From: Clostridium sporogenes
GTDB lineage: Bacteria; Bacillota; Clostridia; Clostridiales; Clostridiaceae
NCBI RefSeq assembly: GCF_001020205.1
Contig: NZ_CP011663.1
Location: 3,658,001-3,722,000, forward strand
Length of the DNA: 64,000 nucleotides
Direction of reading: 5' to 3'
Of the stretch, positions 52,623-63,272 are shown piece after piece. The stretch's first letter is position 1, and each line of letters starts with the position of its first letter. The translations under genes were made by a program, and so were the position numbers. The notes under the pieces were generated by a model. That model was not told the origin of the DNA and searched no databases. It saw nothing but the letters and a program-made list of their open reading frames with translations.

Positions 52623-53846
52623 TTATTCAGCCTCCTTTTTAGCAACCATTACTTCATTAAGTCCTTGAATTCTAGTATCATATTGAGCTTCTGAGAAATT
52701 TCTTGGGTCTGCCTGGTCCCCATCAAATGATACTACAGGAATTCCTGTTTCCTTTTCTAATCTTCTTGCTAGCTCATATAAAAATCCACTCCATAATTTA
52801 CAGCTTCTATTTATATGAATAACAGCACCTTCTGTATTAGTGCTTGTAACAGCATTTAATCTCATTTTTAATGCGTTTTCAAAACTAATTGAATTAGGAA
52901 CTTTATTATAAGCAGCCATTAATTCATCCATATTCTCATATATAACACCAAAGGCTTCTGCGTATACAGTTGCAGTTACGTTCATACCATATTCACTAAG
53001 CTTAGTTAATTTATGTCTCAAATATGGCCAACAGGCAATCCCTTCAAATAATATACGTTGTTTTTCTTCTCCCCTATAAGTGGATTTTCCAGTTTTTACA
53101 TTCTCCTCATATTCATCTGCTAACATCTTAAATGCATCTGCAGCTTCTTGTGTACCTCTTGCACAAACTGCTACAGCCATATGATTAAATAAATCAAATC
53201 CGCTAAATGGTGAAGGTTTATACTTTGCATAGGATGCTGCTCTTAACCATTGTTTTGCACTTTCTTGGGATATTTTCATAACTTCTTCAAATTTATTTTC
53301 ATCCCATTTTTTGCCTGTTATTTCTTCCAATTGTTTTATTGCATCATCAAATTGTGCTCTAATATATTTAATTCTATCTTGTGAAACAGTATTTTCTGTA
53401 TTGTATGGTATATCTATAAGAATCATTGGTATATCTAAAGTTTTTGCTATATGCTCATACCATTTAATCATTTGATTACAAATGTTATTACAGCAAAGTA
53501 CAAAGTCTGGCATAGGTATTGGTTGATCTTCACTATGACCTATGTCCATAACAGCTAAATTTACTCTTGCATAACCACATACATCATTAGAAAAACCCAT
53601 AGCCTCAGCATGTTCACACATATTTTGTCCATTCCCTCTAGCTGCTACAGCTGCTGCATGATTTTCTGGATAAACAACTTTTACCCCCAATGTTGTAGCT
53701 ATTTCTTGTGGGAAGTTAGATGCACACCAACCAACCTTTTCTCCCCTTTCTTTTGCTTCGAGAGCTTCTTTGTAATGCTTTGCAGTAATCTCTCTAAGAT
53801 AATGCTTTGCCTTTTTTTCTTTTACTTCCTTATTTCTATCACTCAT
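52623..53846 (-). CDS. fldB: phenyllactyl-CoA dehydratase subunit B
   Basis: 407 residues from ATG 53846 (AAGGAG upstream). HgdA-type subunit: GWCASNFPQEI, NMCEHAEAMGF, LCCNNICNQM and NRSCKLWSG hold the cluster cysteines. It forms the heterodimer with FldC and takes electrons from activator FldI, whose gene ends five bases before. Confidence 0.94.
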   Translation of the reverse strand: MSDRNKEVKEKKAKHYLREITAKHYKEALEAKERGEKVGWCASNFPQEIATTLGVKVVYPENHAAAVAARGNGQNMCEHAEAMGFSNDVCGYARVNLAVMDIGHSEDQPIPMPDFVLCCNNICNQMIKWYEHIAKTLDIPMILIDIPYNTENTVSQDRIKYIRAQFDDAIKQLEEITGKKWDENKFEEVMKISQESAKQWLRAASYAKYKPSPFSGFDLFNHMAVAVCARGTQEAADAFKMLADEYEENVKTGKSTYRGEEKQRILFEGIACWPYLRHKLTKLSEYGMNVTATVYAEAFGVIYENMDELMAAYNKVPNSISFENALKMRLNAVTSTNTEGAVIHINRSCKLWSGFLYELARRLEKETGIPVVSFDGDQADPRNFSEAQYDTRIQGLNEVMVAKKEAE

Positions 53847-53850
53847 GTTT

Positions 53851-54645
53851 TTAGCTCCTTTCTTTTTGAAAACTTTCATAAGCGTATAGACTTGCTCCCA
53901 ATGCTCCATTTAATTGAGAATTTTTAGATATATATATGTCTCTTCCCAATTCTGCTTCCATTGCCTTTACTACACCTATATTTTTAGCTACTCCTCCACT
54001 CATAACTACTAATTCTTCTATACCACTTCTCTTTGCAAGGCTAGCCACTCTTGATGCTACAGATTTACAAATTCCTGCTATCAAATCTTCAGTTTTAACT
54101 CCTCTTGCAAGTTGAGAAATTACTTCTGACTCTGCAAATACTGTACAGGTAGAACTAATAGTACAAGGATTTTTGCTTTCTAATGCTTTTTTTCCTAACT
54201 CATCAACTGGAACTTCTATTACTCTAGACATTACATCTAAAAATCGTCCCGTTCCTGCAGCACATTTATCATTCATTATAAAGTTTAAAAGTCTTCCACT
54301 ATCCGCTAATTTTAATACTTTAATATCTTGTCCGCCTATATCAATAACTGTTCTAGCTTTATTGTTATCGAAATAGACCCCTTTTGCATGACAACTTAAT
54401 TCAGAAATTTGTTTGTTAGCAAAATCGAAACTATTTCTTCCATATCCAGTGGATACAATATAGTCTAAATCTTCAATGGATAATTTAGCATCTTTTAATA
54501 CAGAATCTATAGCTCTCTTGGGGCCACTTGTTCCGGCCCCTACACTTATTACTGCTTGACTTACAATTTCTTTACCATTTTTTAATACTACTGTTTTTGA
54601 TGCAGTTGAACCTATGTCTACACCCATAGTATAAATGTCTGCCAT
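53851..54645 (-). CDS. fldI: phenyllactyl-CoA dehydratase activator
   Basis: 264 residues, ASKHA ATPase holding a dimer-bridging [4Fe-4S] cluster. [37 protein letters not shown] and [13 protein letters not shown] give the phosphate loops and both cluster cysteines. It injects an electron into FldBC to start the radical dehydration. Overlaps fldA by one base. Confidence 0.94.
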
Positions 54646-55883
54646 TATTTTTCCTTCCTTACCATTATATCTTTATCTTTTTCTAATTCCTCAATCTCTT
54701 GTTCTGTATATCCCATTTCTTTTAAAACTTCTACAGTATTTTCTGCTATTTGTGGTGATTGATTATATTCTGGTAATCCTGCTTCTTTAAAGAATACTGG
54801 AAGTCTTACTAATGCTCTTTCGTTTCCTGTTGGATATTTCATCTTATACAAATAATCATTTGCCCAAGCTTGTTCATCTTCTAATAAATCTTCCCAAGTT
54901 TGTGCGATAGCAAATGGAATGTCTGCATCTCTAAATATTTTATCCCATTCATCCTTTGTCTTTGTAACCATTTGTTGTTCGATTATACTGTATACTTCCT
55001 TAGCACGTCCATCTTTTAAATTTTCTATTTTATTGTATCTTTCGTCTCCAACTAAATCTTCTCTTCCTAAAGCGGTCATAAATCTATCATAGAAAACATC
55101 ATATGGTGGCATACATACTTGAACAAAGTAATCATCCTTAGATTTATATGAAACTATAAAAGGATTTGGAGTTTCATTACGATTTATCGGATATACTAAT
55201 CCATGATCTTTATATTGAGCAGCTTGTATCATAATACCTAGTCCATACATAGCACTATGCATTAAACTTACTGTTACTTTATCTCCTTGTCCTGTTGTTT
55301 TTGCTTTATATAAAGCTCCTGCCATACCCGCTGCTAAAAACATCCCAGCTTGATGGTCTCCAAGTCCTGGAACAACATTTGGAGGCACAGTTCCTTTTTC
55401 ATAAAGAGTACCTGAAACACCGCCTCTAGCGAAAAATGCAGTATAATCAAAGCCTGGAAGATCTTTATCTGGTCCTTTTTCACCATAACCAGTTATTTGT
55501 GCAAAAACTAATTTAGGATATTTTTCTTTTAGTGTTTCATAGTCTAATCCTTGTTTAACTAAAGCCTTTGTTCTCCAATTAGTTAATAATATATCTGCTT
55601 CTGCTAACATTTCATGTAATATCTTTTTACCTTTTTCGCTTTTAAGATTTAATACTATTGCTTTTTTATTTGCATTTTCCAAATCATAAGTAGTATTTTC
55701 TTCTTGGCTTAATGGTCTTCCTTCTGAAGGAGCAGTATATCTTAAAGGATCTCCAGCAGGTGATTCAATTTTTATTACCTCTGCACCACCATCAGCAAAA
55801 AATCTACCTGCTGCTGGAGCAGCTATAAAATTTGCTAATTCAATAACCTTTACTCCACTAAACATATTTGTATTGTTTTCCAT
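54645..55883 (-). CDS. fldA: cinnamoyl-CoA:phenyllactate CoA-transferase (class III)
   Basis: 412 residues of the CaiB/BaiF family. [24 protein letters not shown] is the N-terminal signature and [11 protein letters not shown] includes the catalytic Asp region. FldA moves CoA from the aryl-acryloyl or aryl-propionyl product to aryl-lactate, so the cycle needs no ATP. SD AAGGAGG. Its leader has three 20-bp tandem repeats. Confidence 0.93.
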
Positions 55884-55905
55884 AAAAAAAGCCTCCTTAA
55901 ATAGA

Positions 55906-55962
55906 TTTATTGTTAATTTAATATATTTATTGTTAATTTAATATATTTATTATTAATTTAAA
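55906..55962. repeat. three tandem 20-bp AT repeats between fldL and fldA
   Basis: The string TTATTGTTAATTTAATATAT occurs twice in full with a third copy (TTATTATTAATTTAA) at a 20-bp period. It fills the whole gap between the fldL stop and the fldA SD. Confidence 0.85.
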
Positions 55963-57589
55963 TAGATTGTCTTAATTCAAACTTCTTTTCAAAGCATTTT
56001 TTTAGTTCATGCCTCTTAATTTTACCTGTATCTGTTAAAGGGAATTCATCATAGAACTCTATGTATTTTGGAACTTTATAATGAGCTAAATTTTGAGAAA
56101 TATATTTTTTTATATCTCCTTTAGTTAAGCAACTCTCTGGTTTAAGAATAATACAGGCTACAATTTCTTCTCCATATCTTTTATCTGGAACACCTATAAC
56201 TTCTACTTCTGAAATTTCAGGATGGGATAATAACTTTTCCTCAATCTCATGTGGATTTATATTTTCTCCACCTCTTATAATTATATCCTGCATTCTGCCA
56301 GTTATATGATAATATCCCTCTTTATCTACAAATCCTAAATCACCAGTATGAAGCCACCCTTCTTTATCAATAGTTTTCCTAGTTAATAAATCATTTTTAT
56401 AATACCCTTTCATCACATTAAATCCACGGACACAAATTTCTCCAACATTATTTACTGGTAACTGTTTTTTAGTATCCATGTCAACAACCTTCATTTCCAC
56501 AAAAGGTAAGGGCCTACCTACACTGTTATATTTCTTATCAATAGAATCTGTCTTTAAAGTTTGAGTACATCCAGGCGAAGCCTCTGTTTGTCCATATGCA
56601 ATCTGAATATCCCTTATATTCATTTTTTCTATAATACCATCTAATAGTTCATCTGTAGCATTTGATCCAGCTAATATTCCTGTTTTTATAGTTTTGAAAT
56701 CGTTTATATCTATGCTATCATCCTCTAATACTCTACAAAACATTGTAGGAACTCCATGTAGAACAGTGCAATTAAATGTTTTTATTGTATTTATTAATGG
56801 AGCTATTTTATAAGATTCTACTAGTACCATAGAACATCCTCTACCAACAGATAGAAGTATTCCTACTGACAAGCCAAAGCAATGGAAAAATGGAACAACT
56901 AAACATAGCTTGTCTTTATCTGTAATGTCTAAAGCCTCGCCAGTTATAAATGAATTGTTTATAAGAGAATAATGTGTCAGCATAACGCCTTTTGGAGAAC
57001 TGGTAGTTCCAGAAGTAAATTGAATATTAACAACTTCGTCTGGTTCTATATCATTGCAAATCAAATTAAATGTTTCTTCTTTTAAACTTTTTCCTAGAGA
57101 AATTAAATTATCTATTCCTGTATATTCTGGACGATTTTTCTCTCCAAAATAAATGAAATATTCCATTATTTGTGGTATTTTGCATATTCCTTTATTATAT
57201 CTTTCTTTAACTTTTTCAATAATATCTACATAATTTGTATCGTAAAATGATTCCATAAATGCTATAGCCTTTGCATCAGCTGCCTCTAAAATTTTTTCTA
57301 CTTCTTCTAATAAATAGTTAGTATTTAAAGTAACTGTACATACCCCTATTTTACTTGCTGCTAAAAAGATATAAATCCATTCTTTTTTATTGGAACCCCA
57401 AAGTACCAAGTTATCTCCTTTTTTGAGTCCTAATACAACCATACCTTTGGCTATATCATCTGTAATTTTATCAAGTTCACTCCATGAAATACCCTCTGGC
57501 ATCTCTAAAGACTGAATAGCAACATCATTCGGGAATTTTTTACAAGTTCCTTTAAGATATTCTCCTATAGTAATATTATAAAGTCCCAT
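55958..57589 (-). CDS. fldL: AMP-forming acyl-CoA synthetase, probable aryl-lactate:CoA ligase
   Basis: 543 residues of the AMP-binding family. ATP motif FTSGTTSSPKGVMLTH, then QTEASPG, LHTGDLG and GRMQDIIIRGGENI, ending with the catalytic Lys in TDTGKIKRHELKK. It could prime the FldA CoA-transfer cycle by making the first acyl-CoA. The symbol fldL follows my recollection of the C. sporogenes cluster. SD GAGGTG. Confidence 0.82.
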   Translation of the reverse strand: MGLYNITIGEYLKGTCKKFPNDVAIQSLEMPEGISWSELDKITDDIAKGMVVLGLKKGDNLVLWGSNKKEWIYIFLAASKIGVCTVTLNTNYLLEEVEKILEAADAKAIAFMESFYDTNYVDIIEKVKERYNKGICKIPQIMEYFIYFGEKNRPEYTGIDNLISLGKSLKEETFNLICNDIEPDEVVNIQFTSGTTSSPKGVMLTHYSLINNSFITGEALDITDKDKLCLVVPFFHCFGLSVGILLSVGRGCSMVLVESYKIAPLINTIKTFNCTVLHGVPTMFCRVLEDDSIDINDFKTIKTGILAGSNATDELLDGIIEKMNIRDIQIAYGQTEASPGCTQTLKTDSIDKKYNSVGRPLPFVEMKVVDMDTKKQLPVNNVGEICVRGFNVMKGYYKNDLLTRKTIDKEGWLHTGDLGFVDKEGYYHITGRMQDIIIRGGENINPHEIEEKLLSHPEISEVEVIGVPDKRYGEEIVACIILKPESCLTKGDIKKYISQNLAHYKVPKYIEFYDEFPLTDTGKIKRHELKKCFEKKFELRQSI

Positions 57590-58054
57590 AACTACACCTC
57601 AGATTCCTTAAATTTATTAGTAGAATATTATTAAAAAAAATATTTAAATATAGCATGATGGAATATAATATCGTATCATAAGTTTTTCTGTCAAAAACAG
57701 ATTATCATATCGTTTTATTTTTGTCAATTTAATTTGTAATTCAATAGAACCAATGAAGTAAAATTCCAGTAAAAAATTCATTTTTACTGGAATTTCTATT
57801 TTTTACTCTTTTTTCACATTGTCCTCCAGCCCCTTATTTTTATAGTCTAAAGGAACTTTTCACACTCATTTGCTTAAATTCCATCTTATGTTCAACATGA
57901 ATTTTTTTGTATAAATTTTATCAATATTGTTTTTACATTTAAATCACATATTTCAAAATTATCTGACTATAATCCCTATAAAATTTTAATATTTCTATAA
58001 TTGCTTTTTTTATTACTACTGTATTGCTTTTATGGTTTAGCAGATTAACGTAGG
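57590..58054. other. intergenic region between brnQ and fldL, with one hairpin
   Basis: 465 bp. A perfect 15-bp hairpin (57761-57775, 57781-57795; core AAATTCCAGTAAAAA) lies in it and has a better T-run on the plus strand. The rest is AT-rich and should hold the fldL promoter. No gene seen. Confidence 0.55.
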
Positions 58055-59377
58055 TTAATTTTTAAAAGAATTTTCATGTTCTAAACTTTGAGGTTTGTTT
58101 TTTTTCCCAAATATAGTGAATAAAATAGCTAATACTATAGATGGTACAATCCATGGAAATCCAGCTTCAAAAAGAGGTAATTTTTTAACAACTCCCATTA
58201 CACCATTCAAAATACCAAATGTACCATTTATATTTATAATTAAACTAATTAAGAATGCTCCTATTACAGCACCAGTATAAGTCATATTATTAGGAATGTG
58301 TCGGTCAAATAATGTCATTAATATTAAGACAATCATCACTGGGTATACAGTAGATAAAATAGGTACAGCTATATTAATTAGTCCTTCTACTCCTATTATA
58401 GATAACAATAAACTACATAATACTACAGCAATACTGATAGCTTTGTAAGAAAGCTTTCCTTTACTTATACTATTAAAAAAATTAGCTGCTGTAGACGTAA
58501 GGCCTACTGAGGTAGTTAAACATGCTAAAGTTACTGCTACTGCTATGGATACAGCCCCAACCTTACCAAAAAGTCCATATACTAACCCTAATAATAAATC
58601 AACTCTAGTAATGCCAGGTTGAAACACTCCACTTCCAGTAGCTCCTACAAATGTAAGTCCTCCATATACTAATAATAATAAAACTCCTGAAACTAAGCCT
58701 ACCCTAATTGTCATATATTCTTGTTCTTTTCTATCTTTATATCCTTTAAAGATTAAATCTGTTAATACTATTCCGGCCATTAATGATGCTCCTAAAGCAT
58801 CCATAGTTTGATATCCTTCCTGGAAACCTATTAAAAAGTATCTATCAGGTTTTGTTGCTACTATTGGCCCTACAGGTATTACTATACTTGCAATTACTAT
58901 AGCAGCTAGTATAATTAATAATAGTGGCGTTAAAATTTTACCTATCTTATCAATTACACTACTTTGATTACATGCAAATATATAGGTAATTATAAAAAAT
59001 ATTAGTGATATAAGGGCAATAGGTACACCAGGTGCTACTGGTTTTACAGCTATTTCATATACAGTAGCCGCTGTTCGTGGAATAGCAAATAAAGGCCCAA
59101 TGACCAAAATACAGACAGCTCCTAAAACCTTTGCAAAACCAGGACTAACTCTCTTACCTAAGTCTTCCGCTTTACCTCCTACTTTAGCTGTTGCAATTAC
59201 ACCTAGAATCGGAAGTACCGGATCTGTAAGCAAAAATCCTAAGGCAGCTAAAGGCCATTGTTTGCCTGAATTCATACCTAAACTAGGTGGGAAAATTAAA
59301 TTTCCTGCTCCGAAAAAAATTGCGAATAGTGCGAATCCTTGTACAAAAATATCCTTTCGTCTTTTTTGTTCTGACAT
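58055..59377 (-). CDS. brnQ: branched-chain amino acid:cation symporter (BrnQ, LIVCS)
   Basis: 440 residues, about 12 TM. FFGAGNLIFPPSLGMNSG at the N-terminus is the BrnQ family signature, and TVYPVMIVLILMTLF is in the C-terminal half. It imports Leu/Ile/Val with Na+ or H+. These are electron donors in Stickland fermentation, complementing the aromatic acceptor genes beside it. Confidence 0.94.
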   Translation of the reverse strand: MSEQKRRKDIFVQGFALFAIFFGAGNLIFPPSLGMNSGKQWPLAALGFLLTDPVLPILGVIATAKVGGKAEDLGKRVSPGFAKVLGAVCILVIGPLFAIPRTAATVYEIAVKPVAPGVPIALISLIFFIITYIFACNQSSVIDKIGKILTPLLLIILAAIVIASIVIPVGPIVATKPDRYFLIGFQEGYQTMDALGASLMAGIVLTDLIFKGYKDRKEQEYMTIRVGLVSGVLLLLVYGGLTFVGATGSGVFQPGITRVDLLLGLVYGLFGKVGAVSIAVAVTLACLTTSVGLTSTAANFFNSISKGKLSYKAISIAVVLCSLLLSIIGVEGLINIAVPILSTVYPVMIVLILMTLFDRHIPNNMTYTGAVIGAFLISLIININGTFGILNGVMGVVKKLPLFEAGFPWIVPSIVLAILFTIFGKKNKPQSLEHENSFKN

Positions 59378-59744
59378 TTTTCACACTCCTTTTTTTAAAT
59401 TGTTTATTCTTTATCAATGTACCACAGAAATAAATTGTAGTCAATATAGCAATTATTCAGAATTTCTTTAAAATTTGAAATTGTATAAACCATTATTTTT
59501 CATTTTTTTCAAATTCATCATATGAAATCGTTTTACAGCCCATACTAATTATGTTTTTGAACGCTGTATTATCAACGGCTAAAGATAAATTACAATTTAA
59601 ATGTAAATAAGGTAAATTTTAATGATTAAATCATATTTTACAAGCACAAAAATAAGTTTTAAATTTATCAATATTTTTTATAATATTTAATTTTATTTAT
59701 AATATTTTCTTATTTGTTAAGATTTTTATCTAAATTATTACAAA
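59378..59744. other. upstream region of brnQ
   Basis: 367 bp, AT-rich. I see no T-box, riboswitch or reading frame of use. The guaA terminator follows at its left. Confidence 0.45.
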
Positions 59745-59798
59745 AAAATATAAAAAGTGCTTTCAATATACTTTAATATAGTAATGAAAACACTTTTT
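59745..59798 (-). terminator. terminator of guaBA
   Basis: AAAAAGTGCTTTCA / TGAAAACACTTTTT stem (59752-59765, 59785-59798) with T-rich tail on the minus strand. Confidence 0.8.
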
Positions 59799-59831
59799 AA
59801 ATATATAATTTTATATCTTTAAAATATTATT

Positions 59832-61364
59832 TTATTCCCACTCAATAGTTGCTGGTGGTTTTGAAGTTACATCATATACAATTCTGTTAACTTCTTTAAC
59901 TTCATTTACTATTCTTCTAGATACCTTATCTAACACTTCATAAGGTATTCTTGCCCAATCTGAAGTCATTGCATCTGAAGATGTAACAGCTCTTAATGCT
60001 ATTGTATGGCAGTATGTTCTTTCGTCTCCCATAACTCCTACTGATTGTATATTTGGAAGACAAGCGAAATATTGCCATATCTTTTCTTCTAGGCCTGCTT
60101 TAGCTATCTCTTCTCTAAATATAGCATCTGCTTCTCTCGTAATAGCTAATTTTTCCTCTGTAACCTCTCCTAATACTCTTATAGCTAGACCTGGTCCTGG
60201 GAAAGGCTGTCTCCATACTAATTTATGTGGTATACCTAATTCTTCTCCCACAGCTCTTACTTCATCTTTAAATAATTCTCTTAAAGGTTCTATTAATTTA
60301 AATTCCATATCTTCTGGTAAACCACCTACATTATGATGACTTTTTATAGTAGCTGATGTGTTTGTTCCACTTTCTACTATATCTGGATATATAGTACCTT
60401 GAACTAAGAAACTTATATCACCTAATTTTTTAGCTTCTTCTTCAAACACTCTTATAAATTCTTCTCCAATTATTTTTCTCTTTCTTTCTGGGTCTGAAAC
60501 TCCCTTTAATTTTCCTAAAAATCTCTCTTGTGCATTAACCCTTATTAAATTCATATCAAATTGATTTTTAAATATTTTTTCTACTTGATCACCTTCATCT
60601 TTTCTAAGTAAACCGTGATCAACAAATATACAAGTTAATTGTTTTCCTATAGCTTTATGAACAATTACCGCTGCTACTGATGAATCTACACCACCAGATA
60701 AAGCACATATTACTTTTTTGTCTCCTACCTTTTCCTTTATAGCTTTTATTTGTTCTTCCGCAAAAGAACTCATAGTCCAATCACCTTTTAAATCACATAT
60801 GTTGAATAAAAAATTCTTAAGCATTTGTTTTCCAAATAAAGTATGCTCTACCTCTGGATGAAATTGAACTCCATATAATCTTTTTTCTCCATTTTCCATA
60901 GCTGCACAAGGGCACTCATCTGTTGTTGCTATAGTTTTAAATCCCTTTGGAACCTTTGAAATATAGTCTGTATGACTCATCCAACATTGATCTTTTTCTT
61001 TTATATTCTTAAATAATAAACTACTATTATCTAAATTTACTTCTGTTTTACCATATTCTCTTTTTTCAGGACTTGTTACTTCTCCATCTAAACTATGAGC
61101 CATAAGCTGATCTCCATAACATATACCTAAAACTGGAATACCTAAATTAAATAATTCTTTTTCAACTCTTGGTGCATTTTCTCCATATACACTATTAGGT
61201 CCACCTGTAAATATTATTCCTTTTGGTGCTTTTTCCTTTATTTTTTCTATAGATGTAGTATAAGGTACTATCTCACAATATACTCTATTTTCTCTTACAC
61301 GTCTTGCTATTAATTGATTATATTGACCTCCAAAGTCAACTACTAATACTAATTCTTTATTCAT
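59832..61364 (-). CDS. guaA: GMP synthase (glutamine-hydrolysing)
   Basis: Converts XMP to GMP. 510 residues: class I glutaminase domain with catalytic Cys in LGICYGDQ and His in GVQFHPEVEHT; PP-loop ATP site ALSGGVDSSV; C-terminal dimer domain ending KPPATIEWE. It follows guaB by 12 bp. Confidence 0.97.
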   Translation of the reverse strand: MNKELVLVVDFGGQYNQLIARRVRENRVYCEIVPYTTSIEKIKEKAPKGIIFTGGPNSVYGENAPRVEKELFNLGIPVLGICYGDQLMAHSLDGEVTSPEKREYGKTEVNLDNSSLLFKNIKEKDQCWMSHTDYISKVPKGFKTIATTDECPCAAMENGEKRLYGVQFHPEVEHTLFGKQMLKNFLFNICDLKGDWTMSSFAEEQIKAIKEKVGDKKVICALSGGVDSSVAAVIVHKAIGKQLTCIFVDHGLLRKDEGDQVEKIFKNQFDMNLIRVNAQERFLGKLKGVSDPERKRKIIGEEFIRVFEEEAKKLGDISFLVQGTIYPDIVESGTNTSATIKSHHNVGGLPEDMEFKLIEPLRELFKDEVRAVGEELGIPHKLVWRQPFPGPGLAIRVLGEVTEEKLAITREADAIFREEIAKAGLEEKIWQYFACLPNIQSVGVMGDERTYCHTIALRAVTSSDAMTSDWARIPYEVLDKVSRRIVNEVKEVNRIVYDVTSKPPATIEWE

Positions 61365-61376
61365 ATGTGCCTCCTT

Positions 61377-62831
61377 CTATTGATTAACACTATAATTTGG
61401 TGCTTCTTTTGTTATTGAAATATCATGGGGATGACTTTCTCTTATCCCTGAAGATGTTTGAATTACAAATGTAGCCTTTTCATATAAATCATTCAACGTA
61501 GCGGATCCTAAATATCCCATTCCAGAACGAATACCTCCTAGCATTTGATATATAGTTTCCATTACTGGTCCTTTAAATGGTACTCTTCCCTCTACTCCTT
61601 CAGGTACTAATTTTTTGTTATCTTCTTGGAAATATCTATCTTTACTACCACAGGCCATAGCAGCTAATGATCCCATTCCTCTATATACTTTATAACTTCT
61701 TCCTTGATATATTTCTGTCTCTCCTGGTGCTTCTGCACATCCTGCAAACATTGACCCCATCATAACAGCTTTAGCTCCAGCAGCTAATGATTTAACTATA
61801 TCTCCTGAATATTTAATTCCACCATCAGCTACTACTGATATTCCATATTTATTTGCTTCTTCAACGCAGTCCATAACTGCTGTAAGTTGAGGAACTCCAA
61901 CACCTGCAACTACTCTAGTTGTACATATAGAACCTGGTCCTATTCCGATCTTTATACAATCCGCTCCTGCATTTATTAAGTCTCTAGTCGCTTCAGCTGT
62001 TGCAACATTACCTGCAATAATTTGAATATCTGGATACTTTTCTTTTATTTCTTTTACTCCTTCTATAACTCCCCTAGAGTGCCCATGGGCAGTATCTACT
62101 GTAATTATATCTACTTGTGCTTTTACTAAGGCGTCTACTCTTTCCATCATATCCTTTGTAACTCCAACTGCTGCACCACATAAAAGTCTTCCTCTAGAAT
62201 CTTTAGCACTATTAGGAAACTTTTTAACTTTTTCTATATCCTTTATGGTAATAAGTCCACGTAAATTATTATATTTATCTACTAAAGGTAATTTCTCTAT
62301 TTTATGTGATTTTAATATATCTTTTGCTTCTTCTATAGTGGTATTTTCTGGCCCTGTTATAAGATTTTCTTTGGTCATAACTTCTTCTATTTTTCTTTCA
62401 TAATTATTTTCAAATAATATATCTCTATTAGTTATTATTCCAACTAATTTTTCTCCTTTAGTTATAGGCACTCCAGAAATTCTATATCTACTCATAAGAT
62501 TTAGCGCATCCTGTATAGTATTATCTGGTGCAAGATAAAAAGGATCTGTTATTACTCCATTTTCCTGTCTTTTTACCTTATCAACTTCACCAGCTTGCTC
62601 AGCTATGCTCATATTTTTATGTATTATTCCCATACCGCCTTCTCTAGCCATAGCAATAGCCATTTTGGACTCCGTAACTGTATCCATTCCTGCACTCATA
62701 AGAGGTATATTTAATTTTATTTTTTTAGTTAAATTTGTACTCAAATTAACTTCCTTTGGTAAAACTTCTGATTTATTTGGAACTAAAAGAACATCATCAA
62801 AAGTATATGCTTGTTTTATTATTTTTGCCAT
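61377..62831 (-). CDS. guaB: IMP dehydrogenase
   Basis: Oxidises IMP to XMP with NAD, the committed step to GMP. 484 residues: TIM barrel with two CBS domains inserted (residues ~95-205, e.g. SRYRISGVPI and LKSHKIEKLPL), catalytic Cys in GIGPGSICTTR and flap RGMGSLAAM. Its leader is a guanine riboswitch, so it is repressed by guanine. Confidence 0.97.
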   Translation of the reverse strand: MAKIIKQAYTFDDVLLVPNKSEVLPKEVNLSTNLTKKIKLNIPLMSAGMDTVTESKMAIAMAREGGMGIIHKNMSIAEQAGEVDKVKRQENGVITDPFYLAPDNTIQDALNLMSRYRISGVPITKGEKLVGIITNRDILFENNYERKIEEVMTKENLITGPENTTIEEAKDILKSHKIEKLPLVDKYNNLRGLITIKDIEKVKKFPNSAKDSRGRLLCGAAVGVTKDMMERVDALVKAQVDIITVDTAHGHSRGVIEGVKEIKEKYPDIQIIAGNVATAEATRDLINAGADCIKIGIGPGSICTTRVVAGVGVPQLTAVMDCVEEANKYGISVVADGGIKYSGDIVKSLAAGAKAVMMGSMFAGCAEAPGETEIYQGRSYKVYRGMGSLAAMACGSKDRYFQEDNKKLVPEGVEGRVPFKGPVMETIYQMLGGIRSGMGYLGSATLNDLYEKATFVIQTSSGIRESHPHDISITKEAPNYSVNQ

Positions 62832-62933
62832 TTAAATCATCCTTCCTATAAAATTATAAAAAAAAACACATTAATTACCACCAAAACTATAAGTGAAAAT
62901 TAATAGGCTTTTATTGTAGCATTATTAATAATC

Positions 62934-62998
62934 ACTCATAGTCGAAAATTTATGGTTTTCGGTAGATACTCCCACCCTTATTATGGGGATATATGAGT
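62934..62998 (-). promoter_or_regulatory. guanine riboswitch ahead of guaB
   Basis: A 65-nt purine aptamer on the minus strand. P1 is ACTCATA / TATGAGT. P2 has CCC/GGG pairs with a loop holding GG, and P3 CGAAAA/TTTTCG has the loop CCATAAA. The core strings TATCTACC and GACTATGAG match, and the C in GACTATGAG is the guanine-type specificity base. The loops show the GG/CC kissing pair. The expression platform lies in the next 100 nt, ending in a run of ten T at 62859-62868 before the guaB SD. Confidence 0.9.
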
Positions 62999-63272
62999 TA
63001 ATTTTAAAAATATTGATTTTTTTATTGCATTTTAACCCAGCAATGAACTTTTTTATGCTTTTTATTAAAAATATTTGTTAGTATTATACTTCATAAAAAA
63101 GATAAATTCAATAGTAATTTCGTTTTTAATTTGCAAATTTTATCTTTTACACTAAATATTTATTCTTATTATTGAAAACCTATTTAATATTATTATAGAA
63201 TCTATTTATATCTACTATTTAGTATTGTAAATTATATATGCTTTTATGTAAACTAAGAAAGGAGTTATTTTA

